16,553 nucleotides of DNA. Origin: Bacillota bacterium. GTDB lineage: Bacteria; Bacillota; Clostridia; DSM-8532. The position numbers and the translations under genes were made by a program. Under the pieces are notes generated by a model. It saw only the letters and a program-made list of their open reading frames with translations. It did not search any database and had not been told where the DNA came from. Positions 1 through 7,982 of this stretch are shown in pieces (the first letter of the stretch is position 1; each line of letters starts with the position of its first letter). The stretch spans positions 1-16,553 of the forward strand of contig JAEYPI010000239.1 in assembly GCA_023410885.1 (NCBI GenBank). The letters run 5' to 3'.

Positions 1-348
1 GGAGATGACCGGAAGGATTTGGAGTATCTGGCTGATAAGATCGTCAACTTACGTATTTATGAAGATACTGAGGGTAAAATGAATTTATCGATCCTTGAGG
101 TGGGGGGAAGTCTGCTTGTGGTTTCCCAATTCACCCTTTATGGTGACTGCCGTAAAGGTAAGCGCCCCAGTTATTCGGATGCGGCAAGGCCCGAGGAAGC
201 CCAAAGGCTCTATGAGGAATTTGTTTCTTATCTTCATGACAAGCATGGCTTGAAGGTTGAAACCGGCGTATTCCAGGCTATGATGGATGTGGATTTCATC
301 AATGAAGGGCCTGTGACCTTGCTGTTGGACAGCAAGAAAACTTTTTGA
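1..348 (+). CDS. dtd: D-aminoacyl-tRNA deacylase, 3' part (partial at window start)
   Basis: Removes D-amino acids (and glycine mischarged on tRNA-Ala) from tRNA in the cytoplasm, a translation quality-control step. The reading frame is open from base 1 and ends at TGA 346-348, giving about 115 residues. Family members are about 150 aa, so roughly the first 35-40 residues lie outside the window; the TTG at 19 is an internal codon, not a start. Visible family motifs are the SQFTLYGD segment (active-site serine-glutamine region) and, near the end, NEGPVTLLLDS, which holds the Gly-cisPro motif used for chiral proofreading. The next gene begins 12 bp downstream, so the two are probably co-transcribed. 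The family call is very secure because the sequence is close to the consensus along its whole length. Confidence 0.96.
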   Translation, partial: GDDRKDLEYLADKIVNLRIYEDTEGKMNLSILEVGGSLLVVSQFTLYGDCRKGKRPSYSDAARPEEAQRLYEEFVSYLHDKHGLKVETGVFQAMMDVDFINEGPVTLLLDSKKTF

Positions 349-360
349 GAAGGAAAAATC

Positions 361-978
361 ATGAAACTAAAGGTATTATCCAAGGGATTATTTGATTCAA
401 AATGCTATATCCTATCAGACCAAAATGAATGCGCTATTATCGATTGTGGTGTCAAAATAGAGGATGTCATGAGCGTAATAGCGGAAGATGACCTAAAAGC
501 ACGGTATATTATTCTGACCCACGGCCATGTGGATCATATTTTTTATGCTCAAGGCCTCAGGGAGGCAACAGGCGCAGCACTATGTATCCATGAAGAAGAA
601 TTACCTGTTTTGATGGACCCTGAAAAGAACGGAAGTGCCCTTTTTGGTTATCAAAGTGAAGTCAAGCCTGCCATGCCTGATCACTTACTTAAGCATGGCG
701 ACAAGCTCCCGTTGGGTAATTTGACGCTGGACATCATTCATACCCCCGGTCATTCTCCGGGATCGATCTCTATTTTGTGCGAAAACCTGTTATTTAGCGG
801 CGATACCCTTTTTTATCGATCAGTGGGGAGGACGGACCTATTTGGGGGAAGTGCTGGAGAGCTGAGCGACGCCATTGAAAACCGTTTATATATTTTGGAT
901 GGTGATACCAAGGTCTATCCAGGCCATGGCCAATCCACGACGATTGCTTATGAAAGAGAGAATAATCCCTATGTCTGA
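361..978 (+). CDS. MBL-fold metallohydrolase, glyoxalase II / YcbL-like
   Basis: A 205-residue single-domain metallo-beta-lactamase-fold hydrolase, predicted cytoplasmic with no signal peptide. The zinc motif THGHVDH (about residues 53-59) has the HxHxDH form typical of glyoxalase II and related thioesterases. It is followed by HTPGHSPGS (third metal histidine), FSGDTLF (bridging aspartate) and PGHG near the C-terminus. The length matches short GloB/YcbL-like proteins that lack the long C-terminal substrate domain of classical glyoxalase II, so the substrate is uncertain (hydroxyacyl thioester or another ester). An AGAAGGA ribosome site lies just upstream of ATG 361. The 3' end overlaps the start of hemZ by 8 bp, which suggests translational coupling. 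In many Clostridia this gene sits between dtd and hemZ, as here. Confidence 0.93.
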   Translation: MKLKVLSKGLFDSKCYILSDQNECAIIDCGVKIEDVMSVIAEDDLKARYIILTHGHVDHIFYAQGLREATGAALCIHEEELPVLMDPEKNGSALFGYQSEVKPAMPDHLLKHGDKLPLGNLTLDIIHTPGHSPGSISILCENLLFSGDTLFYRSVGRTDLFGGSAGELSDAIENRLYILDGDTKVYPGHGQSTTIAYERENNPYV

Positions 979-2542
979 TCACAAGCTTTGGGTTATTATT
1001 GAGGGCATTGACATGGAACATGAGGCGTGGGAATTAATACGCCTCTTTTTTGTCGATGCTCAAGCCATACATTTTGTTCACCATGGGGAGCAAATTCAAG
1101 ATATTACACCTGGTGCATTATTACTGGTTAAGGTTGAAGAGAGCAAGACACAATGGTCTTGCTCCACATACTATTTTCCTGATATCAGTACCCCAGAAGA
1201 GCTCATTAAAGCCCAATCCTTGGAAATCGGATATCAGTCTTTCAGCAAAAAACAGGTAAGCCAGGAAGAGTTAGAAAGGCCGGGGGGAAGCCTCTTAAGA
1301 AGCCGTAAAATTCTTGTAGGCCTATGTATCTATGAAGTGTTGTCCAAGATTTCGGGAAAACATCTTCCTTACGGTTCTTTAACTGGGGTAAGGCCGGTAA
1401 AGCTCGCCATGCAGTGCTTGAACGATGGCTTGGATAAGCCTGGAACAATTAAGCAGCTCACCAAGGCCACGGGCATGACCGAGCAAAAGGCTGCCTTGCT
1501 TTTTGATGTGGCAAAGGTTGAACAGCCTTATAGTTTTTTTGATAAAAAAAGGATACACCTGTATGTGGGCATCCCCTTTTGTGCGAGCCGTTGTCTCTAT
1601 TGCTCCTTTACCGCGTATCCAATCCTTCGATATGAGGCCTTGGTCCCTAAGTATTTAGCTGCTTTGGAAAAGGAAATAAAGTTTGTAGCCCGGTGGGTCC
1701 AGCGCAATCGATATGAGATAGACTCTGTCTATATGGGTGGCGGGACCCCCACTGCACTCGATTCTGTAAGCCTATTTCAGGTATTGGCACAGCTTCATGA
1801 TCACTTTGATCTCAAGGGTAAAGAGTTTACGGTGGAAGCAGGAAGACCCGATACCATCACCCAAGCGAAGCTTGAAGCCATGCGTGATCAACAGGTGACA
1901 CGCATCAGTATTAATCCTCAAACCATGAACGGAGAGACCTTAAAGCTTATTGGCAGAAATCATACGCCAAAGGACATTCAGGACAAATATCAAATGGCGA
2001 GAAACCTTGGCTTTGACAATATTAATATGGATCTCATTGCAGGTCTACCCAAAGAAAATCTGGCGATGTTCAGCCATACTCTGGACTTAATTGAAGCCAT
2101 GGCACCCGATAGCCTAACCGTTCATACCATGGCGGTTAAACGGGCATCACGACTGCGCGAAGAGCAGGATGATTTTTCGTCAACATCGGATGAAGCTGTG
2201 GAAGCCATGATTGAGGAAGCAAGGGAGGCTGCTGCAAGAATGGGAATGGGACCCTATTATCTGTACCGGCAAAAAAATATTTTAGCCAATCTTGAAAACA
2301 CGGGCTATGCAAAACCGGGCTTTGAATGCCTTTATAATATTCATACCATGGAGGAAAAGCAAACCGTTATCGCGCTGGGTGCAGGCTCAGCTTCTAAATT
2401 TGTATTTCCTGAAAAGAAAAGTCTTGAGCGCAGCTATAATGTCAAAGAAGTCACCCAATATATCGACCGCATAGATGAAATGCTGGAAAGAAAGCAAAAG
2501 ATGTTTGAAGTGTATGAATTAGGTAGGAGTCTGACCCACTAA
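971..2542 (+). CDS. hemZ: HemZ-type radical SAM protein (putative coproporphyrinogen dehydrogenase)
   Basis: A 523-residue radical SAM enzyme of the HemZ branch of the HemN/HemW superfamily. HemZ is usually annotated as an oxygen-independent coproporphyrinogen III dehydrogenase (heme synthesis), although the biochemical role of this branch is less certain than that of HemN. The [4Fe-4S] motif CxxxCxxC is at residues 204, 208 and 211 (FCASRCLYCSF), and the SAM-binding GGGTP is at about 256-260. The N-terminal region of about 190 residues is the extension typical of HemZ. I chose ATG 971 because the protein then begins near the family's usual IIEGI-type start. The same frame is open further upstream, but that stretch overlaps the conserved zinc-binding end of the previous gene. 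It overlaps the MBL gene by 8 bp. The final codons form part of a long hairpin. Confidence 0.93.
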   Translation: MSDHKLWVIIEGIDMEHEAWELIRLFFVDAQAIHFVHHGEQIQDITPGALLLVKVEESKTQWSCSTYYFPDISTPEELIKAQSLEIGYQSFSKKQVSQEELERPGGSLLRSRKILVGLCIYEVLSKISGKHLPYGSLTGVRPVKLAMQCLNDGLDKPGTIKQLTKATGMTEQKAALLFDVAKVEQPYSFFDKKRIHLYVGIPFCASRCLYCSFTAYPILRYEALVPKYLAALEKEIKFVARWVQRNRYEIDSVYMGGGTPTALDSVSLFQVLAQLHDHFDLKGKEFTVEAGRPDTITQAKLEAMRDQQVTRISINPQTMNGETLKLIGRNHTPKDIQDKYQMARNLGFDNINMDLIAGLPKENLAMFSHTLDLIEAMAPDSLTVHTMAVKRASRLREEQDDFSSTSDEAVEAMIEEAREAAARMGMGPYYLYRQKNILANLENTGYAKPGFECLYNIHTMEEKQTVIALGAGSASKFVFPEKKSLERSYNVKEVTQYIDRIDEMLERKQKMFEVYELGRSLTH

Positions 2543-2558
2543 GGGTCAGCCTCCTACT
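2522..2558. terminator. Hairpin at the hemZ stop, between convergent genes
   Basis: A long inverted repeat: 2522-2529 (GGTAGGAG) and 2531-2537 (CTGACCC) pair with 2543-2549 (GGGTCAG) and 2551-2558 (CTCCTACT), with one T/C mismatch, one terminal G-T wobble and a 5-nt loop. The hemZ TAA (2540-2542) is in the loop. No T-tract follows on either strand, so it is not a textbook intrinsic terminator. It lies between the convergent hemZ and glucanase genes, where a bidirectional transcription barrier or an mRNA 3'-end stabiliser would make sense. Confidence 0.55.
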
Positions 2559-2585
2559 CGATTGCTGTCGTCATCTGTATACAAA

Positions 2586-4739
2586 CTAATTCACATTTCT
2601 CCAAAGAATATTAATCTCACTGATGGACCACCAATAGCTGGGATTACTTCCGGTCAATTGAATACTGACATATTGTGCTGTTTGAGGGGTGGAAGGAAGT
2701 AAAACCATTTTCCTGCCGAACCCAATATCCACGTTGTTGAGTGTAATATCCGTAAAATTAACCCCATCGGATGAAATTTGTACTTTATAGGCACAAGGAT
2801 AATCATAATCACCGCCTGCGATAAGCTCTATTTTATCGAAATTTTCACGTTGTCCCATATTAATAACTATCCTTTGACCGGATGCTTGACCGACACCGGT
2901 ACTCCAGCGAGTGCTTTCGTTACCATCTATCATGTTGACAGCAGGATTGTTGGGATTAGTAGATGTATGGCTGGCGGAAACAGACCACCCGGAACGGTTT
3001 AAAGCAACATAGGGATGATTTTGACTTCCGTTGGCACGTTGGGAGACAATATTGATGAGGGGTTGGTTCACAGAAAAATAGTTAACTGTATGGACATTAT
3101 TCCAAATGGAGTTGATGGTTGCAGCCGAATGGTGCAAAATATCGGGTTCCTGACCAGTGTAAGTATTATAATATCCCCAATTGCCACCACCACTCTCGTA
3201 TTTGGTGCCTCTCACCTTGTAGGTCCAATTGGTCCAGGAAATTTTCGCGCCGTTTAAGTTCGACAAGAAATCGTCCCAAATATCATTAAAATAGTAGAGA
3301 CAAAATTCTCCAACGAGTAAAGGGATGTTCCAACTGCTCTGGATATTGCTAAGAATGGAAACTTGACTATCAGCTAAATTCTTCTGAGCATCCCATTTTG
3401 AAGCATTGTTCATATCATAGGGATGCTTTTCAAACATATAGTTGGTCCACGTAGCACGTTCGGGCCGGTTTTGAGCAATACTCCAGTCTCCGAATTCTTC
3501 AAAGACGACAATATGATTGTTGTCAATGGCTCGAACGGCTTTGTAGATTTCATTATAAAACCAATACTTTGTTCCTTCTAAGTGGGCATCGCCTGAAAAT
3601 GTTAAAACAGGTTCATTAAGGAGGCCATACGCAGCTACAACGGGTTCGTTTTTATAGCGTTGGGCAATGGCTTTCCATATGTCTAGGGTTACACGTCTGT
3701 TCCATTCTACAGTGGCCGCGTTTCCAGAAAAGAGTTCTGTTGGAATAGGTCCGGCTTGCCCGCTGCTTGCCCATCCATTTGATCCGCCGGGTGCGCCGTG
3801 AAAATCAATCAGTACATAAATACCACGAGAGCGACACTGTTCTATGAGCCAATCCAGTTTGGCAAATCCGCTGTTAGCATCATTCCTTATGGTTCCGTCC
3901 GCATAGGCAAAATTCATCCAGTATACGGGGACTCGAACGAGATTCATATTCATATTTGCAATGTTCTGTATATCCTGCTGTGTAATCCAATTGTTTTGGA
4001 AGGTAGCAATCAATTGATTAGTTGTTGTTTCTCCAAATCGTCTAATAAGACTGTTTCGCACGGTATATTCATCGGACATACAAATACTGATATGCCCTAC
4101 GGACCAATATTGTCCATTCTCTGAAGCCCGTCCGGGACGTATAGCAATAATCTTTTCAGTATGCTCACCGGTATCTATAGTGATGATACCGTTATTCTTT
4201 TGTGATTCGTCGATTTTCAAACCCGTCAACTGATGCCAATCAGAGATTCCATTGGTGCTTACCCAAATGCTTGCTCCACGAAGATAATCACCAGTGTGGG
4301 CAGGATCTGTCTCAACCACAATGCGATTAAAGGTGCGGGCTCGATTAAATTCAATTTTTAGCTCCATATTATCCGCATTCTGCGCATATGCTGACTGCCA
4401 GTATGTATTGGTATTACTTAGTACCAAGCCGTTTGTGGTATAGGTATCAATGGCATTTTGAGCCACTTGATTACCATTTGTCGTCGTGGCCGTTATGGAC
4501 GTAATAAATTTAGGATCGATTTCGCCCGAACCAAGTGGAGATAGCCAACCCTCTTGCATCAGCCATCCTCCGAGGTTGGTTCCCCTTAAAGTAATCTGTT
4601 GACCGTTGGCATTTACAATCTTGTTCCCGTTTGTTCGCAACAGGGTTAGCGGTTCAGCGGCGTTTGAAAGAGAGGGCGATACAATGGAAGTCGCTAGTAT
4701 CAGGCAAATACACTGCATGAAGATTAAGAACTTTTTCAT
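2586..4739 (-). CDS. Secreted GH5-type glucanase with a nested and a C-terminal discoidin-like domain
   Basis: A 717-residue exported glycoside hydrolase resembling exo-beta-1,3-glucanases (BglC/COG2730, family GH5). Residues 1 to about 28 form a signal peptide (KK start, hydrophobic core, SNA-A cleavage) with no lipobox. The first catalytic strand is at about 49-67 (LRGTNLGGWL). Residues about 72-222 look like an inserted discoidin/F5-8-type sandwich, after which the TIM barrel resumes (LVRVPVYW near 267, IDFHGAPGG 311-319). The likely acid/base is Glu376 in LLNEP and the nucleophile Glu478 in LVGEF. A second discoidin (CBM32-like) domain covers about 578-714, with DGNESTRWS and the closing WWSISEI segment. 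An AGGAGG site lies 8 nt before ATG 4739. The gene is divergent from the two-component genes. The substrate is inferred to be a beta-glucan; cellulose-like or other beta-glucosides cannot be excluded. Confidence 0.88.
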   Translation of the reverse strand: MKKFLIFMQCICLILATSIVSPSLSNAAEPLTLLRTNGNKIVNANGQQITLRGTNLGGWLMQEGWLSPLGSGEIDPKFITSITATTTNGNQVAQNAIDTYTTNGLVLSNTNTYWQSAYAQNADNMELKIEFNRARTFNRIVVETDPAHTGDYLRGASIWVSTNGISDWHQLTGLKIDESQKNNGIITIDTGEHTEKIIAIRPGRASENGQYWSVGHISICMSDEYTVRNSLIRRFGETTTNQLIATFQNNWITQQDIQNIANMNMNLVRVPVYWMNFAYADGTIRNDANSGFAKLDWLIEQCRSRGIYVLIDFHGAPGGSNGWASSGQAGPIPTELFSGNAATVEWNRRVTLDIWKAIAQRYKNEPVVAAYGLLNEPVLTFSGDAHLEGTKYWFYNEIYKAVRAIDNNHIVVFEEFGDWSIAQNRPERATWTNYMFEKHPYDMNNASKWDAQKNLADSQVSILSNIQSSWNIPLLVGEFCLYYFNDIWDDFLSNLNGAKISWTNWTYKVRGTKYESGGGNWGYYNTYTGQEPDILHHSAATINSIWNNVHTVNYFSVNQPLINIVSQRANGSQNHPYVALNRSGWSVSASHTSTNPNNPAVNMIDGNESTRWSTGVGQASGQRIVINMGQRENFDKIELIAGGDYDYPCAYKVQISSDGVNFTDITLNNVDIGFGRKMVLLPSTPQTAQYVSIQLTGSNPSYWWSISEINILWRNVN

Positions 4740-4762
4740 GGGCCATACCTCCTCAAAGTTAT

Positions 4763-4809
4763 TTTGACAATTAAAGTATATATTTTTCTGTTACTTTTTC
4801 ATTGTCAAA
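4763..4809. repeat. Perfect 9-bp inverted repeat, possible operator
   Basis: TTTGACAAT (4763-4771) and its exact reverse complement ATTGTCAAA (4801-4809) are 38 bp apart centre to centre. For the minus-strand glucanase, one arm overlaps the -35 and the other lies near the predicted +1, an arrangement expected of an operator. A third copy lies at 7834-7842, at the end of the response-regulator gene and upstream of the sugar-binding gene. The binding protein is unknown; the AraC-type regulator encoded nearby is the natural candidate, by inference. Confidence 0.4.
4779..4808 (-). promoter_or_regulatory. Candidate sigma-A promoter of the secreted glucanase
   Basis: On the minus strand a perfect TTGACA (4808-4803) is followed after 18 bp by AATATA (4784-4779). 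This places the start of transcription near 4772 and leaves a leader of about 33 nt before ATG 4739. A TATATA two bases nearer the gene is an alternative -10 with a poorer 20-bp spacing. The -35 lies within one arm of the inverted repeat at 4763-4809. Confidence 0.5.
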
Positions 4810-4846
4810 TAGAAAGGAAAAGGATTGTTTATTCATAATTCCAGAA

Positions 4847-4860
4847 CACAAACGATAACA
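4847..4860 (+). promoter_or_regulatory. Weak candidate cre (CcpA) site
   Basis: CACAAACGATAACA resembles the catabolite-response consensus TGnAAnCGnnnnCA in its AAxCG core and CA end, but it lacks the leading TG. It lies in the divergent glucanase / sensor-kinase intergenic region, where carbon catabolite control would be expected. Two mismatches make this tentative. Confidence 0.22.
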
Positions 4861-4955
4861 TGGCATAGTCTCTCATGGCAATTGAAATTAAAAAAATACA
4901 ATGATACTCATTAAATAGATACTAAAAGAAGAGATTAGGAAAAATAAACCTTTGA

Positions 4956-4964
4956 TGTTATAAT
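4956..4964 (+). promoter_or_regulatory. Extended -10 promoter of the two-component operon
   Basis: TGTTATAAT is a perfect extended -10 (TGn plus TATAAT). No good -35 is visible at 16-18 bp, which is tolerated by extended -10 promoters. The start of transcription would fall near 4971, giving a leader of about 19 nt to TTG 4990. An ATG start at 4975 would make the mRNA almost leaderless, which supports the TTG start. Confidence 0.6.
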
Positions 4965-4989
4965 ATGATTAGCAATGGAGGTGGCAACG

Positions 4990-6741
4990 TTGACAAAAAC
5001 TTTTTCCATTCGGAGAAAAATATTTTTGGTTATGATGCTTGGTTCAATGTTTCCCATTTTCCTGTTCGCTTATTTTTCTTTAAATATAACCTATTCATCC
5101 ATGTATGAGCAGCTTATAGATAGCCGTACTATGAGTATGGATTGGCTGAACGATCGATTATCACTAATGGTCAGTTCCTATACCGAACAATTTTATGAAT
5201 ACGAGGTAAATAAGGATTTACGCTCCAGTATTGTTTCCTGGGCCATTAATGGTGAGATGAATCATATCGATCAGTCCAGAATGCGAAAGAGCTTTGAAAC
5301 AACCCTTAGTATGGATGTTAACATTCAATCCATTGAGGTTTATAGTTTGCACACCCATGATGGGTTTGTTTCAACACGAGCCAGTTTTCATGGTGTGAAA
5401 CGCTCCCCTGATGAAAACATTTGGGAGGGGCGTAGCCCAGAGTCACAAACCAATGTGGTTTTTGAAGAAGACGGACAAAATATTTTAATCAAACACCAAT
5501 TGAATGATTTTATTTCAGGGAAAGGTGTAGCAGTCATTTTAATTCGTCTGCGCGCTACAGCTATGAGCACTATTTTAGAAAAGGTCAAGAGCAGTAGTGA
5601 TGAGATTGCGCTACTTTGCAATGACGAAAATAAAATACTTGTTGAAAGTATCGGCACATCTCCAAGTGCTGACCATATGGTGATTATGGAACAAGTAGCA
5701 CAATTTGAAGCGTCAAAAGAAAGAACCACCTTATTAAAAAATAATTTTTATTTTTACGAGTCGATTTCTGGAGGTAAATTACGGGTTATTTATTCCGTTC
5801 CAAATAGAATTCTTATTCAGCCACTTAGAAAAACCAGTACCATTGGTGTCGTTATTATCTTTTTTGGAATTCTATCGGCTATTGTGTTATCCAGCATCTT
5901 TTCACGCATTATCAGCAAGCCCATTGTGAAATTAAGCAAGCAAATGCAGGTTACAAATATTCAGGATTTTAATGAATCCAAGATGATTGATCGTAATGAT
6001 GAAATAGGGTATCTACAAGAGAGCTTCAATATCATGATACACCGAAATAAAGAGCTTATCGCAAATGAATACCAAATTAAGTTGGAAAAACGAAATGCTC
6101 AGATAAGGGCCTTACAGGCACAAATCAATCCTCACTTTATGCACAATACACTTCAAGTCATAGGTGGAATGGCCATTAAGGGCCAGTTGGATGATATTTA
6201 TCCCGTGGTCACCTCCTTAAGTGATATTATGAGGTATTCCTTTAATTTTTCGCAGGAGATGGTTACCTTAAGCCAGGAGATAGAATATTTAAAAGACTAT
6301 CTATCCATACAAAATCAACGATTTAATAACCGTATTCAATTTGTTATGAGTATTCCGGACAAGTATTTAAGAGCCTATATTCCAAAATTAATATTACAGC
6401 CTCTTTTAGAAAACAGCTTTGAGCATGCTTTGGTACAAAAGGAAGGAGAATGGCTTATTCGGCTCAATGTAAAACAGGGGGAAGAACCAACAGATCTGCT
6501 AATTTCAATTTCTGATAATGGTATAGGCATCACACCGGAAAAGCTTGAGGAGATTAGAAAACAACTGGATTCGGGAAGTTCTACGGCTATGAGCTCTTCA
6601 TCCCATATTGGTCTTAATAATGTGAACTCGCGTATTAGATTAAGGTATGGGACTAGATATGGCCTTCATATAGAGAGTTGTCTTGGGCAAGGCACAACAA
6701 TCACCATCGTTACTAGGTTAATGTTGGAGGAGGATTCATGA
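4990..6741 (+). CDS. YesM-type sensor histidine kinase
   Basis: A 583-residue membrane histidine kinase that probably senses an extracellular sugar and phosphorylates the next gene's product. From a TTG start: transmembrane segment 1 at about 10-33, an extracellular sensor region at about 34-280, transmembrane segment 2 at about 283-307, then HAMP, followed by a His_kinase (LytS/YesM type) segment AQINPHFMHN with the phospho-acceptor His at about 382. The ATP-binding domain shows the N-box LLENSFEHAL (about 473-482), DNGIG (about 509) and a GLNNVNSRI segment. I chose TTG 4990 because GGAGG (4977-4981) lies 8 nt upstream; the in-frame ATG at 4975 overlaps that ribosome site. The stop overlaps the regulator's start (ATGA). 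The substrate sensed is inferred only from the neighbouring glucanases and transporter. Confidence 0.93.
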   Translation: MTKTFSIRRKIFLVMMLGSMFPIFLFAYFSLNITYSSMYEQLIDSRTMSMDWLNDRLSLMVSSYTEQFYEYEVNKDLRSSIVSWAINGEMNHIDQSRMRKSFETTLSMDVNIQSIEVYSLHTHDGFVSTRASFHGVKRSPDENIWEGRSPESQTNVVFEEDGQNILIKHQLNDFISGKGVAVILIRLRATAMSTILEKVKSSSDEIALLCNDENKILVESIGTSPSADHMVIMEQVAQFEASKERTTLLKNNFYFYESISGGKLRVIYSVPNRILIQPLRKTSTIGVVIIFFGILSAIVLSSIFSRIISKPIVKLSKQMQVTNIQDFNESKMIDRNDEIGYLQESFNIMIHRNKELIANEYQIKLEKRNAQIRALQAQINPHFMHNTLQVIGGMAIKGQLDDIYPVVTSLSDIMRYSFNFSQEMVTLSQEIEYLKDYLSIQNQRFNNRIQFVMSIPDKYLRAYIPKLILQPLLENSFEHALVQKEGEWLIRLNVKQGEEPTDLLISISDNGIGITPEKLEEIRKQLDSGSSTAMSSSSHIGLNNVNSRIRLRYGTRYGLHIESCLGQGTTITIVTRLMLEEDS

Positions 6742-7838
6742 AGTATACGGCGATAGTCATTGATGATGAAATATGGACGAGGGATGTGGTCAAGGGGCTT
6801 GGAAAGTGGGACGAGCTTGGGATTGAAATCATTGCCGAAGCATCGGATGGCGAGTATGGACTTGAGCTTATTACCTGCCTAAATCCCAACATTATCATTA
6901 CTGATGTTAAAATGCCCTGTATGAGCGGGTTAGACTTAGTCAGAACACTGAGGGAAAGTGGGAATAGAGCAAAAGTCATCTTTGTAAGTGGATTTGACGA
7001 ATTTACCTATATACATAATGCCATTAAGCTGGAAGCCAGCGATTATTTATTAAAACCCATCAAGCGCGATGAGCTTAATAATCGATTAAAACGTTGTGTG
7101 GATGAGTTAAACGCGCAACAAAAAATTGAGCCACAGCAAGTTTTGGACTTGCAAGGATTTATGAACGTGGCTTGGATTGAAGGCTACAAAAAATGGCGAA
7201 ATGCCATTGCTTTTTCTTTGCATTCTGATGATACTGCTGTTCTATATGACAATTTCCAGAAGCTTATGGCGTTCATAGGCAAGCAGGACAACCATTCAGT
7301 GACCAAAAGTACGATTATCTGTATTTATTTTGATTTTCACCAATGCTTGCAGAACTATATCGATGAAAGAGGATATAGCTTGGAGCAAATTTTTGATAAC
7401 AAGCCCCTGTCCTTTGTTTTTAGTAATGTGGTTTCAACGCTGGAAATGTTTCAATATATCCAAAATCTCTTTATGCAGGCGCAAAAAAAAATAATCCAAT
7501 TGACCAAGTCCAAAAATAGAATTAATGTTGCCCAAGTCAAACAATATGCGGACTGCAACTTTTTAAATGGCATTACCTTAGAGGAAACAGCCCTTCGTTT
7601 TTATGTGAGCAAGGAATATTTAAGTAAAATATTCAAGCAGGAAATAGGTATAAGCTTTTCGGATTATGTCACCCAACTAAAAATGGAAAAAGCCAAAGAA
7701 TTATTGCTGACACATAAAGTTCCTATTAAAGAAGTTGCCGAGTTAATTGGATACGCAGATCAAGCACATTTTTATAAAGTATTTAAAAAATACTTTAATA
7801 TTACACCAGGGTCGATGATGGATCAGATTAAATTTTGA
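6738..7838 (+). CDS. YesN-type response regulator with AraC DNA-binding domain
   Basis: A 366-residue cytoplasmic transcription factor. The receiver domain (about 1-120) has the acidic pair D9/D10, the phospho-acceptor D56 in ITDVKMP, S84 and the conserved lysine K106 in YLLKPIK. A poorly conserved linker of about 140 residues follows, typical of YesN proteins. The C-terminal AraC-type double helix-turn-helix (about 264-362) ends with the canonical HFYKVFKKYFNITPG-type signature. A GGAGGAGG ribosome site lies just upstream, and the start overlaps the kinase stop by 4 bp, so the two are translationally coupled. It is expected to activate the sugar-binding / permease / glucanase operon downstream and possibly the divergent secreted glucanase. 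Targets are inferred from position only. Confidence 0.94.
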   Translation: MKYTAIVIDDEIWTRDVVKGLGKWDELGIEIIAEASDGEYGLELITCLNPNIIITDVKMPCMSGLDLVRTLRESGNRAKVIFVSGFDEFTYIHNAIKLEASDYLLKPIKRDELNNRLKRCVDELNAQQKIEPQQVLDLQGFMNVAWIEGYKKWRNAIAFSLHSDDTAVLYDNFQKLMAFIGKQDNHSVTKSTIICIYFDFHQCLQNYIDERGYSLEQIFDNKPLSFVFSNVVSTLEMFQYIQNLFMQAQKKIIQLTKSKNRINVAQVKQYADCNFLNGITLEETALRFYVSKEYLSKIFKQEIGISFSDYVTQLKMEKAKELLLTHKVPIKEVAELIGYADQAHFYKVFKKYFNITPGSMMDQIKF

Positions 7839-7842
7839 CAAT
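7834..7842 (+). repeat. Third copy of the TTTGACAAT motif
   Basis: TTTGACAAT overlaps the response-regulator stop codon. The match to 4761-4771 extends to 11 bp (ATTTTGACAAT). It is about 140 bp upstream of the sugar-binding protein start. A similar ATTTGACAATT also occurs inside the coding sequence near 16066-16076, so chance occurrence is possible. Confidence 0.3.
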
Positions 7843-7900
7843 AAATCATGCTGTCGTTCAATAATGCTTTACTGATAAAAATTCGATATCCTAGCATTAA

Positions 7901-7952
7901 GGCAATGTTAAAATCACTATAGCACGTTTGGAAAGAAGAAGGTGACATTGCC
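7901..7952 (+). promoter_or_regulatory. Inverted repeat upstream of the sugar-binding gene
   Basis: GGCAATGT (7901-7908) and ACATTGCC (7945-7952) are exact inverted repeats with a 36-nt gap; two more bases pair with one mismatch. They lie 30-80 bp before the start codon. I see no convincing sigma-A promoter in this gap, which fits a gene needing an activator. The segment 7901-7917 also resembles the minus strand of 4758-4774 in 12 of 17 positions (shared core TGTnAAAATnAC). Confidence 0.35.
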
Positions 7953-7982
7953 ACGATACGATTAAGAGGAGGATTTTTGTTC

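Noticed and set aside
875..970. N-terminal extension of hemZ
   Set aside because: It overlaps the conserved end of the upstream hydrolase gene, and the HemZ family start aligns with ATG 971.
361..978. Second beta-lactamase
   Set aside because: The motif is HxHxDH, with no B1-type Cys ligand; this is a glyoxalase-II-like hydrolase.
3798..4124. Plus-strand 108-codon frame inside the secreted glucanase
   Set aside because: It is antisense to the conserved catalytic coding sequence and its translation shows no family features.
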